Shown piece by piece: positions 17,323 to 27,318 of a stretch of 64,000 bases of DNA. The notes under the pieces are model-generated. The model was not told where the DNA came from. It saw only the letters and a list, made by a program, of their open reading frames with translations, and made no database searches. The stretch is from positions 2,070,902 to 2,134,901 of the forward strand of contig JAKVOB010000001.1 of NCBI GenBank assembly GCA_022483015.1, in the 5' to 3' direction. Position 1 is the first letter of the stretch. Each line of letters opens with the position of its first letter. Source of the DNA: Atopobiaceae bacterium (GTDB lineage Bacteria > Actinomycetota > Coriobacteriia > Coriobacteriales > Atopobiaceae). The translations under genes were made by a program, and so were the position numbers.

Positions 17323-19413
17323 ATGCCGAACAAGGTCAGGGAGGAATACGGGAGCCTCGTATTCAACGACGCCGTGATGCAGGAGCGGCTCCCCAAGCCC
17401 ACCTATAAGGAACTCTCCCATGTCATCAAGGAGGGCAAGGCCCTCGACCTCGACATCGCCAACGAGGTCGCACACGCGATGAAGGAGTGGGCCCTCGAGA
17501 AGGGTGCCACGCACTTCACGCACTGGTTCCAGCCCCTCACCGGCATCACGTCCGAGAAGCACGACGGCTTCATCACCCCCAAGACAGACGGCACCACGCT
17601 CCTGACCTTCTCGGGCAAGGAGCTCATCCAGGGCGAGCCCGACGCGTCGAGCTTCCCCTCGGGCGGCCTACGTCCCACCTTCGAGGCCCGTGGCTACACC
17701 GCCTGGGACCCCACGAGCCCGGCCTTCATCAAGGATGAGGTCCTCTGCATCCCCACGGCCTTCATCTCGTACAACGGCGAGGCGCTCGACAAGAAGACGC
17801 CGCTGCTGCGCTCCATGGTGGCCCTCGAGAAGCAGACCAAGCGCGTGCTCGCGCTCTTCGGCAAGACCGACATCACCAAGGTCACCTGCACCATCGGCCC
17901 CGAGCAGGAGTACTTCCTCATCAAGGAGGAGGACTTCGCGGCACGCCCCGACCTCATCCTCTCGGGCCGCACCCTCTTCGGCTGCGAGCCCGCCAAGGGC
18001 CAGGAGCTCGAGGAGCACTACTTCGGCGCCATCAGGCCCACGGTCAACGAGTTCATGAAGGAGCTCGACGACGAGCTCTGGAAGCTCGGCGTGCCCGCCA
18101 AGACCAAGCACAACGAGGTCGCCCCCTGCCAGCACGAGCTCGCCCCCATCTATGAGCCGGCCTCGGTCGCCATCGACAACAACCTCCTCACCATGGAGAA
18201 GATGAAGCTCATCGCGAGCCACCACGGCCTCACCTGCCTCGAGCACGAGAAGCCCTTCGACTACGTCAACGGCTCGGGCAAGCATGACAACTGGTCCATC
18301 TCGGCAGACGGCAAGAACCTGCTCGACCCGTCCGACACCCCCGAGGAGAACCTCCAGTTCCTGGTCTTCCTCACCTGCGTCATCGCCGCGGTCGACAACC
18401 ACCAGGACCTCATGAGGGCGAGCGTCGCCTCCGCCGGCAACGACCACCGTCTGGGTGCCAACGAGGCCCCTCCCGCGATCATCTCGATCTTCCTCGGCGA
18501 CGACCTGGCCGGCGTGGTGGATGCCCTCATCAACGACCGTCCGTATGCCAGCCACGCGCGCGAGGTCATGGACCTCGGCGTCCCCCAGCTTGCCGACGTC
18601 CGCAAGGACAGCACCGACCGCAACCGCACGAGCCCCTTCGCCTTCACGGGCAACAAGTTCGAGTTCCGCATGTGCGGCAGCCAGCAGAACCTGTCCGACC
18701 CCAACACGGTGCTGAACGTCGCCGTGTCCGAGATGCTCGACGAGTTCTCCACCAAGATGGAGACCGTCTCCGAGGCCGACTTCGTGGCGGAGTCCCTCGC
18801 CTGGATCAAGGCCACCCTGACCGCCCACCAGCGCATCATCTTCAACGGCAACGGCTACTCGGAGGAGTGGCCGGAAGAGGCCGAGAAGCGTGGCCTGCTC
18901 AACATGCGCACCACGCCTGACTGCCTCCCCTGCATCGTGAAGAACTCCAACATCGCGCTCTTCGCGAAGTATGGGGTCCTCTCGGAGCCCGAGGTCCGCG
19001 CCCGCTACGTCTCGAAGGCCGAGCAGTACGCCAAGCTCCTGAACATCGAGGCCGGCACCATGGTCTACATGACGCACCACATGTACCTGCCGGCCCTGTT
19101 CGAGTACTCGGGTGACATCGCCACGACCGTGGCGACCAAGGCCGAGCTCGGCATCGAGGCCAAGTCCGAGAAGGCCCTCGTCGAGAGGCTCACGGCCGGC
19201 ATCGACACCATCTCCGCCGCCGTGGCCGACCTCGAGGCCAAGAACGACGAGGCGAAGGCCATCACCGACTGCAAGGAGCAGGACGACACCTACCGCGACT
19301 CCGTCATCCCGGCCATGGACCACCTCCGTGAGGCCGTCGACGCCATGGAGAAGGTCTGCGGCCACGACTACTGGCCCGTGCCCTCCTACAACAAGATGCT
19401 CTTCTACGTGTAG
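17323..19413 (+). CDS. glnN: Glutamine synthetase type III
   Basis: ATP-dependent condensation of ammonia and glutamate to glutamine; 696 residues, the typical size of the large GSIII class rather than the 470-residue GSI. Conserved segments are [17 protein letters not shown] near the N-terminus, [16 protein letters not shown] (about 64-79), the ATP/metal region [29 protein letters not shown], and GSGKHDNWS. The ATG at 17323 fits this conserved start; an upstream in-frame ATG at 17224 would add 33 unconserved residues. It stands alone, followed by a strong terminator. No PII or TnrA/GlnR partner gene is adjacent. Confidence 0.96.
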   Translation: MPNKVREEYGSLVFNDAVMQERLPKPTYKELSHVIKEGKALDLDIANEVAHAMKEWALEKGATHFTHWFQPLTGITSEKHDGFITPKTDGTTLLTFSGKELIQGEPDASSFPSGGLRPTFEARGYTAWDPTSPAFIKDEVLCIPTAFISYNGEALDKKTPLLRSMVALEKQTKRVLALFGKTDITKVTCTIGPEQEYFLIKEEDFAARPDLILSGRTLFGCEPAKGQELEEHYFGAIRPTVNEFMKELDDELWKLGVPAKTKHNEVAPCQHELAPIYEPASVAIDNNLLTMEKMKLIASHHGLTCLEHEKPFDYVNGSGKHDNWSISADGKNLLDPSDTPEENLQFLVFLTCVIAAVDNHQDLMRASVASAGNDHRLGANEAPPAIISIFLGDDLAGVVDALINDRPYASHAREVMDLGVPQLADVRKDSTDRNRTSPFAFTGNKFEFRMCGSQQNLSDPNTVLNVAVSEMLDEFSTKMETVSEADFVAESLAWIKATLTAHQRIIFNGNGYSEEWPEEAEKRGLLNMRTTPDCLPCIVKNSNIALFAKYGVLSEPEVRARYVSKAEQYAKLLNIEAGTMVYMTHHMYLPALFEYSGDIATTVATKAELGIEAKSEKALVERLTAGIDTISAAVADLEAKNDEAKAITDCKEQDDTYRDSVIPAMDHLREAVDAMEKVCGHDYWPVPSYNKMLFYV

Positions 19414-19436
19414 GGACGCATCCAAGCAAGGAACGA

Positions 19437-19471
19437 GGACCCCCGCCGCTCGATACGAGCCGCGGGGGTCC
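19437..19471 (+). terminator. glnN terminator
   Basis: GGACCCCCGC and GCGGGGGTCC form a ten-pair stem, followed on the plus strand by TTCCTTT. It begins 24 bases after the glnN stop. Confidence 0.9.
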
Positions 19472-19524
19472 TTCCTTTGGTCGTGCATGCTGGATGGAGA
19501 CGTCCAGGGAAGCTCGTCCCGGCC

Positions 19525-20076
19525 CTAGACGAGGTCCTTGGGCATGCGGATGCCCACGATGACGTCGGTCACGCCGTCGAAGATGAGCGAGATGCCCGTC
19601 ACGACCATGACCGCCCAGGCCATGGTGAAGGGGGCCACGATGACGAAGAGGCCGAGGACGATGGTGATGATGGCGAAGGCGAGCGTCCATCCCCAGCTCA
19701 TGCCCATCCCCCAGGTGGTGTTGGCGCGCTTCTCGGCGAAGGCCAGGCTCACGTCCTCGAAGCCCGAGACGAGGATGAGGATGCCCAGCAGCGTGTAGAC
19801 GAAGGCCACGAAGACGCCGGGCCACACGAGGACGCAGATGCCGAAGATGATGGCGATGATCGAGATCAGGAAGTCCCCCTGGCCCATCACCGGCAGCGGG
19901 GAGCGGATGCAGCCGACGAGTGCCACCACGCCCACGATGATGAGCAGCCACGCGAGCATGAGCGTGAGGAGCTCGAGCGAGGTCCCCGGGCTCACGAGGA
20001 ACGCGATGCCGAGGACGGCGAGCGCGATGCCCGCGAGGATGACCGACCACTTGGTGTGCTTCATGAACCGTTCCAT
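19525..20076 (-). CDS. HdeD-like (DUF308) membrane protein
   Basis: 183 residues with six hydrophobic segments in pairs, the DUF308/HdeD pattern, including the LAWLLIIVGVVALVGCI and LGILILVSGFEDV repeats. Members of this family are linked to acid tolerance in enterobacteria, but in actinobacteria the role is unknown. The ATG at 20076 is backed by AAGGGGGACC. It is convergent with glnN and divergent from the adhesin gene. Confidence 0.82.
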   Translation of the reverse strand: MERFMKHTKWSVILAGIALAVLGIAFLVSPGTSLELLTLMLAWLLIIVGVVALVGCIRSPLPVMGQGDFLISIIAIIFGICVLVWPGVFVAFVYTLLGILILVSGFEDVSLAFAEKRANTTWGMGMSWGWTLAFAIITIVLGLFVIVAPFTMAWAVMVVTGISLIFDGVTDVIVGIRMPKDLV

Positions 20077-20263
20077 AGGGTCCCCCTTAGGATCGACGGC
20101 CTGATGCCGCTTTGGGTCTTGATACCCAACGCACGCACGTCCAACGCCCCGAGGCACGCAGAAATCGGCACAAGGGCCCCCTGGGCGGTTGATGTGCTTC
20201 CTGTGGAGGCATCGCGGACCCCGCCGATGCGGTTCCGACCCGAATGGGCCCTCCGACCCCGTC

Positions 20264-20314
20264 GCTGACAGCTCCTGTCAGCTCCTTGCCAGCCAAGACC
20301 GATTCCCTGTCAGG
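20264..20314. promoter_or_regulatory. Operator-like repeats upstream of the adhesin gene
   Basis: GCTGACAG-CTC-CTGTCAGC (20264-20282) is a perfect inverted repeat, and a third CTGTCAG copy follows within CCTGTCAGG (20306-20314). A possible -10 (TAGGAT) is at 20324-20329. The arrangement suggests a regulator-binding site for the adhesin-sortase operon. Confidence 0.4.
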
Positions 20315-20377
20315 TCCCGTCCCTAGGATGGGCGCCCCAGGGGGCTGACGTGCCCCTCCCAGACGGAAGGAGCGGAC

Positions 20378-23300
20378 ATGGAACGACACGCCCACATCGC
20401 GGCGGAGGCAGGCGGACGCCGGGCCGAAGGCACGTCGCACGACGGGAGGGGCCTCGGCCATGGCGTCCGAGGCCCGAGGACGCCGCTGCTTGCCCTGATG
20501 CTCCTCGTGGTCCTGGTCGGCCTCGCCAGCCATGCGACCCCGTCGCACGCCAAGGTCAACCCCTACCAGGACGTCACGGTCGACCAGAGCTGGATGGGCC
20601 AGTCCTCTGGGCTCTCGTTCGACCAGAACGCCGCCAGGCTCGACGAGTCACGGTCGTGGGCGAGCTTCCCCAATGCCGACGAGGAGCTCCACATCGGCAG
20701 GGACATATGGGGCGGCGAGGCAGAGGGGCAGTACACGGTCAGGCTCCCCGTCCCGCTGGGTCGCCGCAACGACCCGACCACGGTCACCTCGAACGCCATC
20801 GGCCAGCACATGCTCGACGGCGGCGAGATCATGGTCGTCTATGCGCTCGAGGGCACCACCTACCACGGCCATCCCATAGACATGACGGTGCACGTCACCA
20901 ACCTGAGGGACTGCTACTACCTGCAGCGGAGCAACAACAACCCGTACCTGTTCAACAAGGCGGCCGTGGTCTGGGACGACCCCGACCACGGCATCGGCTA
21001 CGTCTTCTCCTTCACGCCGTTCTCCACCTCGAGCTCCCGCCTGGAAGGAATCCAGTCAGCCGACATCGAGGTCACCTTCGCCTACTCCGACGGCCATAGC
21101 GACACCGCGTCTGACGGCTCCGTCGTCCCCGACCACATGGTCGACATGGACGACGCGGACCACCTCTGGTGCACTGCGGGCCAGCTCGACCAGGACTACC
21201 TCGGCGTCGAGGGCGTCCAGATTCTCGACAACGCCTGGCAGGGGTACTTCTCGACCACCACGTCCATGCTGAGGGGAGACGTCACGAGCGCCTCCGGCTA
21301 CCAGCTCAACACCGCACGTGACCTTCGTGACGACGGCCGCACCTGGTCGCCGACGCTGCTCGGCGCCCCCTACTCCGACACCCCGGCGACGCCCACCTAC
21401 TACGGGACCACGCCCGACATGCGCATCCAGCCGGCCGACCGAGGCGTGCTCGACGGCTACATAGGTGACACGAGCAGGGTCGAGGGTGCGCCCTTCGAGA
21501 GCTACCGCAGGGCGATGGTCGCCGCGGGCTATTCCACGTGGATCGACGCGGGCGTGTCCTGGAGCACCGAGCCAGGCTCCTGGGCACGGACCAAGTTCAC
21601 GGTCCTGGACCAGGTCGGGTCGATCGGCTGGCCCATGAGCTTCGCCCCCATCACGGCCGAGGAGCCGACCGCCCCCACCAAGACCGTCGACAAGGACGAG
21701 GCATGGCAGGGAGACGTCCTCACGTACGAGGTCACGCAGAGGATCAACCAGGCCGGCGTCGACTGCGCGAACAACTACCACTACACCTCCTGGGTCTTCT
21801 CGGACACGCTCCCCGTCGGGGCGACGCCCACGGCCCTCAGGGTCGAGTGGGAGGACGCAGAGGGCACGCGCCATGATGCCACGGCCGAGCAGGGCACCAC
21901 CAGCATCGAAGGCCAGACCGTGACCTACACCTTCGACGCGGCCGCCCTGGGCAGGATGGTCCTCAACGGGAGCGACTACCACTTCGTCATCTCGGCCGTC
22001 GTAGACGCCAGCACCCCCGGGGGAAGCGTGCTCACCAACACGGCGAGCAACACGTTCAACTCCCGCTACACCATCGAGACGAACCCCGTCTCGACCACCG
22101 TCATCCCCACCTATGGCGTCTCGGTCACGAAGCGGGACGACGCCGGCGGCACGACGGCGCAGGGGGACGCCACCCTCGAGGGGGTCACGTTCGACGTCAT
22201 CAACAGCTCGGGCAGGGCGGTCACGACCAGGGGTGGCACCACCTATGCCGACGGGGCCATCATCACCAGCGTCACGACGGATGGGTCGGGCCTGGCCGCG
22301 ACCGCACCGACGCTCCTCCCGTCAGGCACCTACACGCTCAGGGAGTCGGGGGCCAACCCCTCGCTGCTCGTCGGCAGGGACGTCTCGAGGACGGTCGAGG
22401 TCCTACCGGGCACCGCGGACGGCACCGTGGTCGCGGCCGAGGCATCCGTGTGCGACCCCGTGGTCCGCGGTGGCATCTCCGTGCGGAAGGTCGACGTCGA
22501 GACGGGCGAGGCCCGGCCGCTCGGGGACGCCACGCTGTCGGGCGCGGAGTTCACGCTCACCAACTCGAGCCAAGGGCCCGTCGTGGTGGATAGCACCACC
22601 CATGGGGCGGGCGAGGTCGTCTGCGTCCTCGTCACCGACGAGGACGGCCTCTGCCAGACCGGACCGACGGACCTCCCCTATGGGACCTACACCGTCACGG
22701 AGACCAAGGCACCGACCGGCTACGAGCTCGCCCCCACCTGGGAACAGGTCGTCCAGGTGCGGGACCAGGGCGTCGTGGTCCCCTGCCAGGCCGACTGCGC
22801 CGACCAGGTCTTCCGCGATGACATGGCCTTCTCGAAGGTCCTCCTGGACAAGGCCGCCGGCACCCAGGAGCCCCTGAGGGGTGGCACCTTCCTGGTGACC
22901 AGCAGGACCACCGGCGAGTCGCACGCGATCGTCCTCGACGAGAACGGCACGTACGACTCGAGCGAGCACCCCCACAGCGAACGCACCAATGCCAACGACG
23001 ACGCCGTGAGCGTGGGCGACGACGGCATCCGACGGGTGGACGAGTCCAAGCTCGACCCAGGCGCGGGGACCTGGTTCTTCGGCCACACCCTCGAAGGCCG
23101 TCCCGGAGCAGGCTCCACGCCGGGCGACGAGGTCGGGGCCCTCCCCTACGACACCTACGAGATACGGGAGCTCCGTACCTCCGGCAACGCCGGGTACCAG
23201 CTCGTCAGCTTCACGTTCGAGTGCCACAAGGACCGTGCCCTGACCGACCTCGGCACCAAGGTCGACCTCAGGCAGGCCGCACCCGGCAAGGCCTACGACA

Positions 23301-24586
23301 CCAACAACACGCTCGGCGTGGACGACCCCGTGACCGACGCATCGGCCGTGGGCATCGGCGACCGGGTCTGCTACCGGCTCTGCGCCACCAACACCACGGA
23401 CGAGGCCGCCTCGATGACCTTCACGGACACGCTCTCGAGGGGGCTTGCCTATGACGGGAACGCCGTGGCATACGACGCCGACGGCAAGGAGCGCACCATC
23501 GACTCGCTGGATGCCAGCACGCACGACGACGGGACCACGACGCTGACCATCCGCCTCGACGAGGTCGCCGCCAACGGCGTCGCGAGCGTCCACTACACCG
23601 CCACCGTCGGTGCCGACGCGACCGACCAGGTCGAAAACGACGCGTCCGTGGGCATAGGGGCCGAGACGGACGTCCGGCTCGACAGGCTCACGAACCCCGT
23701 CGCGGCGCCACGGGTGCGCATCGACAAGCACCTCGCCTCCGTCGACCTCGACGGGGGCACCGCCTCCTACGACATCACCGTCACCGCCGAGGGCGCAGAC
23801 GTCGCGGCCGGCTACCGCGTCGCGGACACGTTCGACAACCTCGAGGTCGCCGGCTTCACGGCCACCGACACGGACGGCACCGACATCACGGCCGACGTCT
23901 CCTTGGATGACGGCACCTTCACGATGCCTGGGTTGGCCGCCGACAGCCCTGTGACGCTGCACGTCAGCTTCGCCATCACCGACACGGCCATACGGTTCCA
24001 GAACCACGTGCGCCCCAAGGACCCCGACCAGTCCTACGAGCTCGACAAGGTCCGTTGCGACGAGGACGGCACCGCCTTGGCGACCGACCAGGCACCGGCG
24101 GCCGTCGGCGACACCGTCCACTACCTCGTGAGCGTCACCAACACGGGCACGGAGGCGCTCCCCTCCCTCACCGTGGAGGACGTGGCCTCGAAGAACATGA
24201 CGCTCGTCGCGGCCTCGGCAGGCAAGCTCGCGGACGGCGCCCTCACCTGGGACACGGGCGAGCTCGAGCCCGGCGCGACGGCCAGCGTCATCGTGGACGC
24301 GACGGTCGACTCGACAGGGGACGGCACCTACACCAACACCGCCAGCACGCCCGACCACGCGGTCGTCGTGACCGACCCGTTGGCAGGACCTACCGCCGAC
24401 ACGTCCCCGACCCCTGGCGATGCGGGGCCCTCCGATGCCCCGGGCGGCGGGACCATGCCAGGAACGGGCCTTGGCACCGCGGCCTATGCGCTCGCGATCG
24501 GGGGCGCGGCGGTCATCGGCGCAAGCGTCGTCGGGCTCCTCCGCCACAGGAGGCGGGCGGACGCCCGAGGGCACGAGATCGGATGA
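20378..24586 (+). CDS. Sortase-anchored surface adhesin with isopeptide/SpaA-type domains
   Basis: Large cell-wall-anchored protein, 1,402 residues. A long signal region (basic/polar 1-37, hydrophobic 38-52, cleavage near SHA at 56-58) is followed by an N-terminal region of about 380 residues without a recognised fold. Next come an isopeptide-type domain (about 430-570), two SpaA/Cna-B-like repeats (about 580-690 and 695-800), a VaFE-like segment beginning AFSKVLLDKA (about 815-960), and further D2/DUF11-type beta domains to about 1,345. The C-terminus has a sorting signal, MPGTG, a hydrophobic helix and the tail RHRRRADARG. MPGTG varies from the LPxTG consensus. The start has GGAAGGAG upstream and the stop overlaps the sortase start. 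Confidence 0.9.
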   Translation: MERHAHIAAEAGGRRAEGTSHDGRGLGHGVRGPRTPLLALMLLVVLVGLASHATPSHAKVNPYQDVTVDQSWMGQSSGLSFDQNAARLDESRSWASFPNADEELHIGRDIWGGEAEGQYTVRLPVPLGRRNDPTTVTSNAIGQHMLDGGEIMVVYALEGTTYHGHPIDMTVHVTNLRDCYYLQRSNNNPYLFNKAAVVWDDPDHGIGYVFSFTPFSTSSSRLEGIQSADIEVTFAYSDGHSDTASDGSVVPDHMVDMDDADHLWCTAGQLDQDYLGVEGVQILDNAWQGYFSTTTSMLRGDVTSASGYQLNTARDLRDDGRTWSPTLLGAPYSDTPATPTYYGTTPDMRIQPADRGVLDGYIGDTSRVEGAPFESYRRAMVAAGYSTWIDAGVSWSTEPGSWARTKFTVLDQVGSIGWPMSFAPITAEEPTAPTKTVDKDEAWQGDVLTYEVTQRINQAGVDCANNYHYTSWVFSDTLPVGATPTALRVEWEDAEGTRHDATAEQGTTSIEGQTVTYTFDAAALGRMVLNGSDYHFVISAVVDASTPGGSVLTNTASNTFNSRYTIETNPVSTTVIPTYGVSVTKRDDAGGTTAQGDATLEGVTFDVINSSGRAVTTRGGTTYADGAIITSVTTDGSGLAATAPTLLPSGTYTLRESGANPSLLVGRDVSRTVEVLPGTADGTVVAAEASVCDPVVRGGISVRKVDVETGEARPLGDATLSGAEFTLTNSSQGPVVVDSTTHGAGEVVCVLVTDEDGLCQTGPTDLPYGTYTVTETKAPTGYELAPTWEQVVQVRDQGVVVPCQADCADQVFRDDMAFSKVLLDKAAGTQEPLRGGTFLVTSRTTGESHAIVLDENGTYDSSEHPHSERTNANDDAVSVGDDGIRRVDESKLDPGAGTWFFGHTLEGRPGAGSTPGDEVGALPYDTYEIRELRTSGNAGYQLVSFTFECHKDRALTDLGTKVDLRQAAPGKAYDTNNTLGVDDPVTDASAVGIGDRVCYRLCATNTTDEAASMTFTDTLSRGLAYDGNAVAYDADGKERTIDSLDASTHDDGTTTLTIRLDEVAANGVASVHYTATVGADATDQVENDASVGIGAETDVRLDRLTNPVAAPRVRIDKHLASVDLDGGTASYDITVTAEGADVAAGYRVADTFDNLEVAGFTATDTDGTDITADVSLDDGTFTMPGLAADSPVTLHVSFAITDTAIRFQNHVRPKDPDQSYELDKVRCDEDGTALATDQAPAAVGDTVHYLVSVTNTGTEALPSLTVEDVASKNMTLVAASAGKLADGALTWDTGELEPGATASVIVDATVDSTGDGTYTNTASTPDHAVVVTDPLAGPTADTSPTPGDAGPSDAPGGGTMPGTGLGTAAYALAIGGAAVIGASVVGLLRHRRRADARGHEIG

Positions 24587-25392
24587 GCGCACGCGTCGCC
24601 AGAGGGGACCGGAGGGCCGACCACCGCCTCGGCAGGAGACACCCGACCAGGCACGGCAGGCTCGTCACGGCCTGCCTCTGGTCGGGGGTCGCGCTCGGCC
24701 TCCTCCTCATAGGCCTCGCGGCCCCGCGCCTCGTGCAGGACGCACGGTCCCGCACGGCCTCCGAGGAGCTCTCGGAGGCGGCGGGGCCCGCCTCCCGGGA
24801 GGCCTCCGACCACCAGGGCACGGGACCCGACTGGGCCACGCTGAGGCAGGTCAACCCCGACGTCATCGCATGGATGAGGATAGAGGGGACCACCATCGAC
24901 CATCCGGTCGTCCGCTCAGAGGCGTCCCGTCCCACGTGGTACCTCTCGCATGCGTTCGACGGGAGCGATGACGTCTGCGGGAGCCCCTACGCCGACGTCG
25001 GGTGCGAGGCCGACGACGCGGCCGTCGTCGTCTTCGGGCATAACTGCTGGCCACGGACCGACCTGGTGTTCTCGCCCCTGCGGGACACCTACGAGCAGGG
25101 GCGCTTCCTGGGGCTCGGCGAGCTCGGCTGGTGGACGCCCGGCCGTGGCCTCGTCCGTCTCAGGCCGCTTCTCGCCCTGCTGCTGCCCGAAGGGACCCTG
25201 ACGTCACGCCTCCGACCCGAGGCCCAGACGCCCGCGGGCGTCCGCACGCTCCTTGCGGGGCTGCTCGCAGACGCCACGGCGACCTCGCCCACGGCGGCAC
25301 AGGACCTCGCGGAGGCACGGCGCTACGTCCTGCTCTCGACCTGCTCGCCCCAGGGCGGCGAGCGCAGCGTCGTCGTCTTCGTGGCCGCATGA
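24583..25392 (+). CDS. Class B-like sortase
   Basis: Membrane transpeptidase, 269 residues, whose start overlaps the adhesin stop as ATGA, which makes the adhesin its obvious substrate. A basic N-terminus and one membrane segment (about 27-47) orient the catalytic domain outside. The catalytic triad is His153 (VVFGHN), Cys254 (LLSTCS) and Arg261 (GGERSVVVF). The NPDVIAWMRIEGTTIDHPVV segment is characteristic of class B. Canonical SrtB enzymes cut NPQTN-type motifs, while class B enzymes of pilus clusters recognise other signals; the neighbouring MPGTG signal therefore suggests the pilin/adhesin branch. Confidence 0.88.
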   Translation: MSARVARGDRRADHRLGRRHPTRHGRLVTACLWSGVALGLLLIGLAAPRLVQDARSRTASEELSEAAGPASREASDHQGTGPDWATLRQVNPDVIAWMRIEGTTIDHPVVRSEASRPTWYLSHAFDGSDDVCGSPYADVGCEADDAAVVVFGHNCWPRTDLVFSPLRDTYEQGRFLGLGELGWWTPGRGLVRLRPLLALLLPEGTLTSRLRPEAQTPAGVRTLLAGLLADATATSPTAAQDLAEARRYVLLSTCSPQGGERSVVVFVAA

Positions 25393-25555
25393 GACGATTC
25401 GCTTTGCACGAGATGCCACGCATGCAAGGCTTCGTTCGGCAAACGGTAGAATCCGAGACACGAACGGCCTCATACGGGCGTAAAATGCCGTTGGCGCGTA
25501 GCGCCACGCGACCGGGCAGGACCCGACCGTGCCGCCGTCTTTCCTAGGAGTCACC

Positions 25556-27106
25556 GTGTTAGAGATGCTCGGAATGTTCCTGCTCGCGCTTCTGCCCATC
25601 GTCTGGCTGGTCATCGCCCTGTGCGTGCTCCACATGGAGGCCTACAAGGCCTGCATTGGTGCCGCGCTCGTCGCGCTCGTCTGCGCCCTGTTCGGCTGGC
25701 AGATGACCCCCATCAACGCCGCGACCGCCGCGCTCGAGGGCTTCGAGATGGCCCTCTGGCCCATCGGCATCGTCATCATCGCCGCCGTCTTCACCTACAA
25801 CCTCACGGTCCACACCGGTGCCATGGACACCATCAAGCAGATGATCGTGTCGGTGAGCTCGGACAAGCGCGTCCTGGTGCTGCTCATCGGCTGGTGCTTC
25901 GGTGGCTTCCTCGAGGGCATGGCCGGCTTCGGCACCGCCGTCGCCATCCCCGCGAGCATGCTCGTGGGCCTTGGCTTCAACCCCGTGAACGCCATCCTCG
26001 TGTGCCTGCTGGCCAACGGCACGCCCACCATGTTCGGCTCCATCGGCATCCCCACGACCACGCTCGCAGGCATCACGGGGCTCTCGTCGAGCTCGCTTGC
26101 CCTCACGCAGTCGCTCCAGGTGCTGCCCTTCGTCATCATCTGCCCGTTCCTCATGGTCATGGTGGTCGGCGGAGGCGTGAAGGGCCTCAAGGGCATGGTC
26201 CCCACCATCCTCGTGTCAGGCCTCTCGTTCGCCATCCCCGAGGTCCTCACGGCCGCCTTCATCGGCGCCGACCTCCCCGTCATCGTGGGTTCGGTCTGCT
26301 CGCTCGTCTGCACCTTCCTCTTCGCGCTCAAGAACCATGACAAGGCCGTGCCCGAGGAGTACCACATGGAGGCCGTCTCGACCGAGCATGCCCACCTGCA
26401 TGCCGCCGAGGCCCTGAGGGCCTGGTCGCCGTTCATCCTGATCTTCGTGGTCCTGCTGCTCACGAGCAAGCTCTTCCCGCTCATCCATGACCCTCTGGCG
26501 AGCATCGCCAGCAAGGTCAACGTCTATGCGGGTGACCCCAGCACAAGCCTCACCTTCACCTGGATCGACACGCCCGGCGTCCTCATCATGCTGTGCGGCA
26601 TCGTGGGCGGCTGCATCCAGCACTGCAAGCCTCGCGAGATGCTCCAGGTGCTGGGCCAGACCTGCAAGCAGATGTCCAAGACCATCGTCACCATGCTGGG
26701 CGTGCTCGCCTGCGCCAAGATCATGGGCTACTCGGGCATGATCGCGAGCATCGCCACGTTCTTCGTGGGCACGCTCGGCAGCTACTACCCGCTCGTCGCC
26801 CCGCTGCTGGGCGCGGTGGGCACCTTCGTGACCGGGTCGGGCACCTCCAGCGAGGTCCTCTTCGGCAACGTGCAGGTGCAGGCCGCCCAGTCCATCGGCG
26901 TCGACCCGACCTGGCTCGCCGCCGCCAACTCGCTCGGCACGAGCGCAGGCAAGATGCTCGCGCCGCAGTCCATCGCCATCGGCACCTCCGCCTGCGGGAT
27001 GAACGGCAAGGACGGCGAGGTCCTGGGGCGCGTCTTCCCGTATGCCGTCGGCTTCGTCGTCGTGATGGCCGTGATCGTGTTCGCCGGTACCGTCCTCGGC
27101 CTCTAG
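25556..27106 (+). CDS. L-lactate permease
   Basis: Lactate/proton symporter of the LctP family, 516 residues and about 13 membrane segments. Recognisable stretches are GGFLEGMAGFGTAVAIPASMLV near residues 114-135 and TGSGTSSEVLFGNVQ near the C-terminal third. I chose the GTG at 25556 because AGGAG lies five bases before it; a GTG 27 bases upstream has no ribosome-binding site. It stands alone between the sortase and mntP, with a palindromic terminator. No lactate dehydrogenase gene is adjacent, so import or export of lactate is not decided. Confidence 0.92.
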   Translation: MLEMLGMFLLALLPIVWLVIALCVLHMEAYKACIGAALVALVCALFGWQMTPINAATAALEGFEMALWPIGIVIIAAVFTYNLTVHTGAMDTIKQMIVSVSSDKRVLVLLIGWCFGGFLEGMAGFGTAVAIPASMLVGLGFNPVNAILVCLLANGTPTMFGSIGIPTTTLAGITGLSSSSLALTQSLQVLPFVIICPFLMVMVVGGGVKGLKGMVPTILVSGLSFAIPEVLTAAFIGADLPVIVGSVCSLVCTFLFALKNHDKAVPEEYHMEAVSTEHAHLHAAEALRAWSPFILIFVVLLLTSKLFPLIHDPLASIASKVNVYAGDPSTSLTFTWIDTPGVLIMLCGIVGGCIQHCKPREMLQVLGQTCKQMSKTIVTMLGVLACAKIMGYSGMIASIATFFVGTLGSYYPLVAPLLGAVGTFVTGSGTSSEVLFGNVQVQAAQSIGVDPTWLAAANSLGTSAGKMLAPQSIAIGTSACGMNGKDGEVLGRVFPYAVGFVVVMAVIVFAGTVLGL

Positions 27107-27153
27107 GGCCCACGACACATAATCCCATCCCCGTGCGGCGAGACGGGTCAGGT

Positions 27154-27183
27154 GGCCGGCCAGGAGCATGCTCCTGGCCGGCC
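27154..27183 (+). terminator. Palindromic hairpin after the lactate permease
   Basis: A perfect 30-base palindrome built from GGCCGGCCAGGAGCA and its complement, 47 bases past the permease stop. It can form up to 13 base pairs with a minimal loop. No U-run follows. Confidence 0.65.
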
Positions 27184-27208
27184 CCGTGCATTTCTGGAGG
27201 AGTCAGAA

Positions 27209-27307
27209 GGGGCCGACGTATGAGCTCGGGGCGAGTTCCGCAGTGCTCGGCGCCCTGTGCCGAGCGGGACGAGGACTGCTCGAGCCCAGGGCTCATACGT
27301 CAGCCCC
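27209..27307 (-). ncRNA. Rod-like structured element between lactate permease and mntP (possible small RNA)
   Basis: The 17-base outer arms (27209-27225 and 27291-27307) differ at one position, which is a C/A mismatch in plus-strand RNA but a U-G pair in minus-strand RNA. Inside, GGG/CCC with CGAG/CTCG, then GCAGT/ACTGC, then an apical GCTCGGC/GCCGAGC hairpin can also pair, giving a nearly continuous rod of about 99 nucleotides. It begins 12 bases after the mntP stop and is followed on the minus strand by TTCT. It may be a bidirectional terminator or the 3' end of mntP mRNA. It matches no RNA family that I recognise. Confidence 0.45.
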
Positions 27308-27318
27308 AAAGAACAGCC

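Noticed and set aside
22403-24592. A 729-codon open frame antisense to the adhesin
   Set aside because: Shadow frame, no recognisable domain, no ribosome-binding site.
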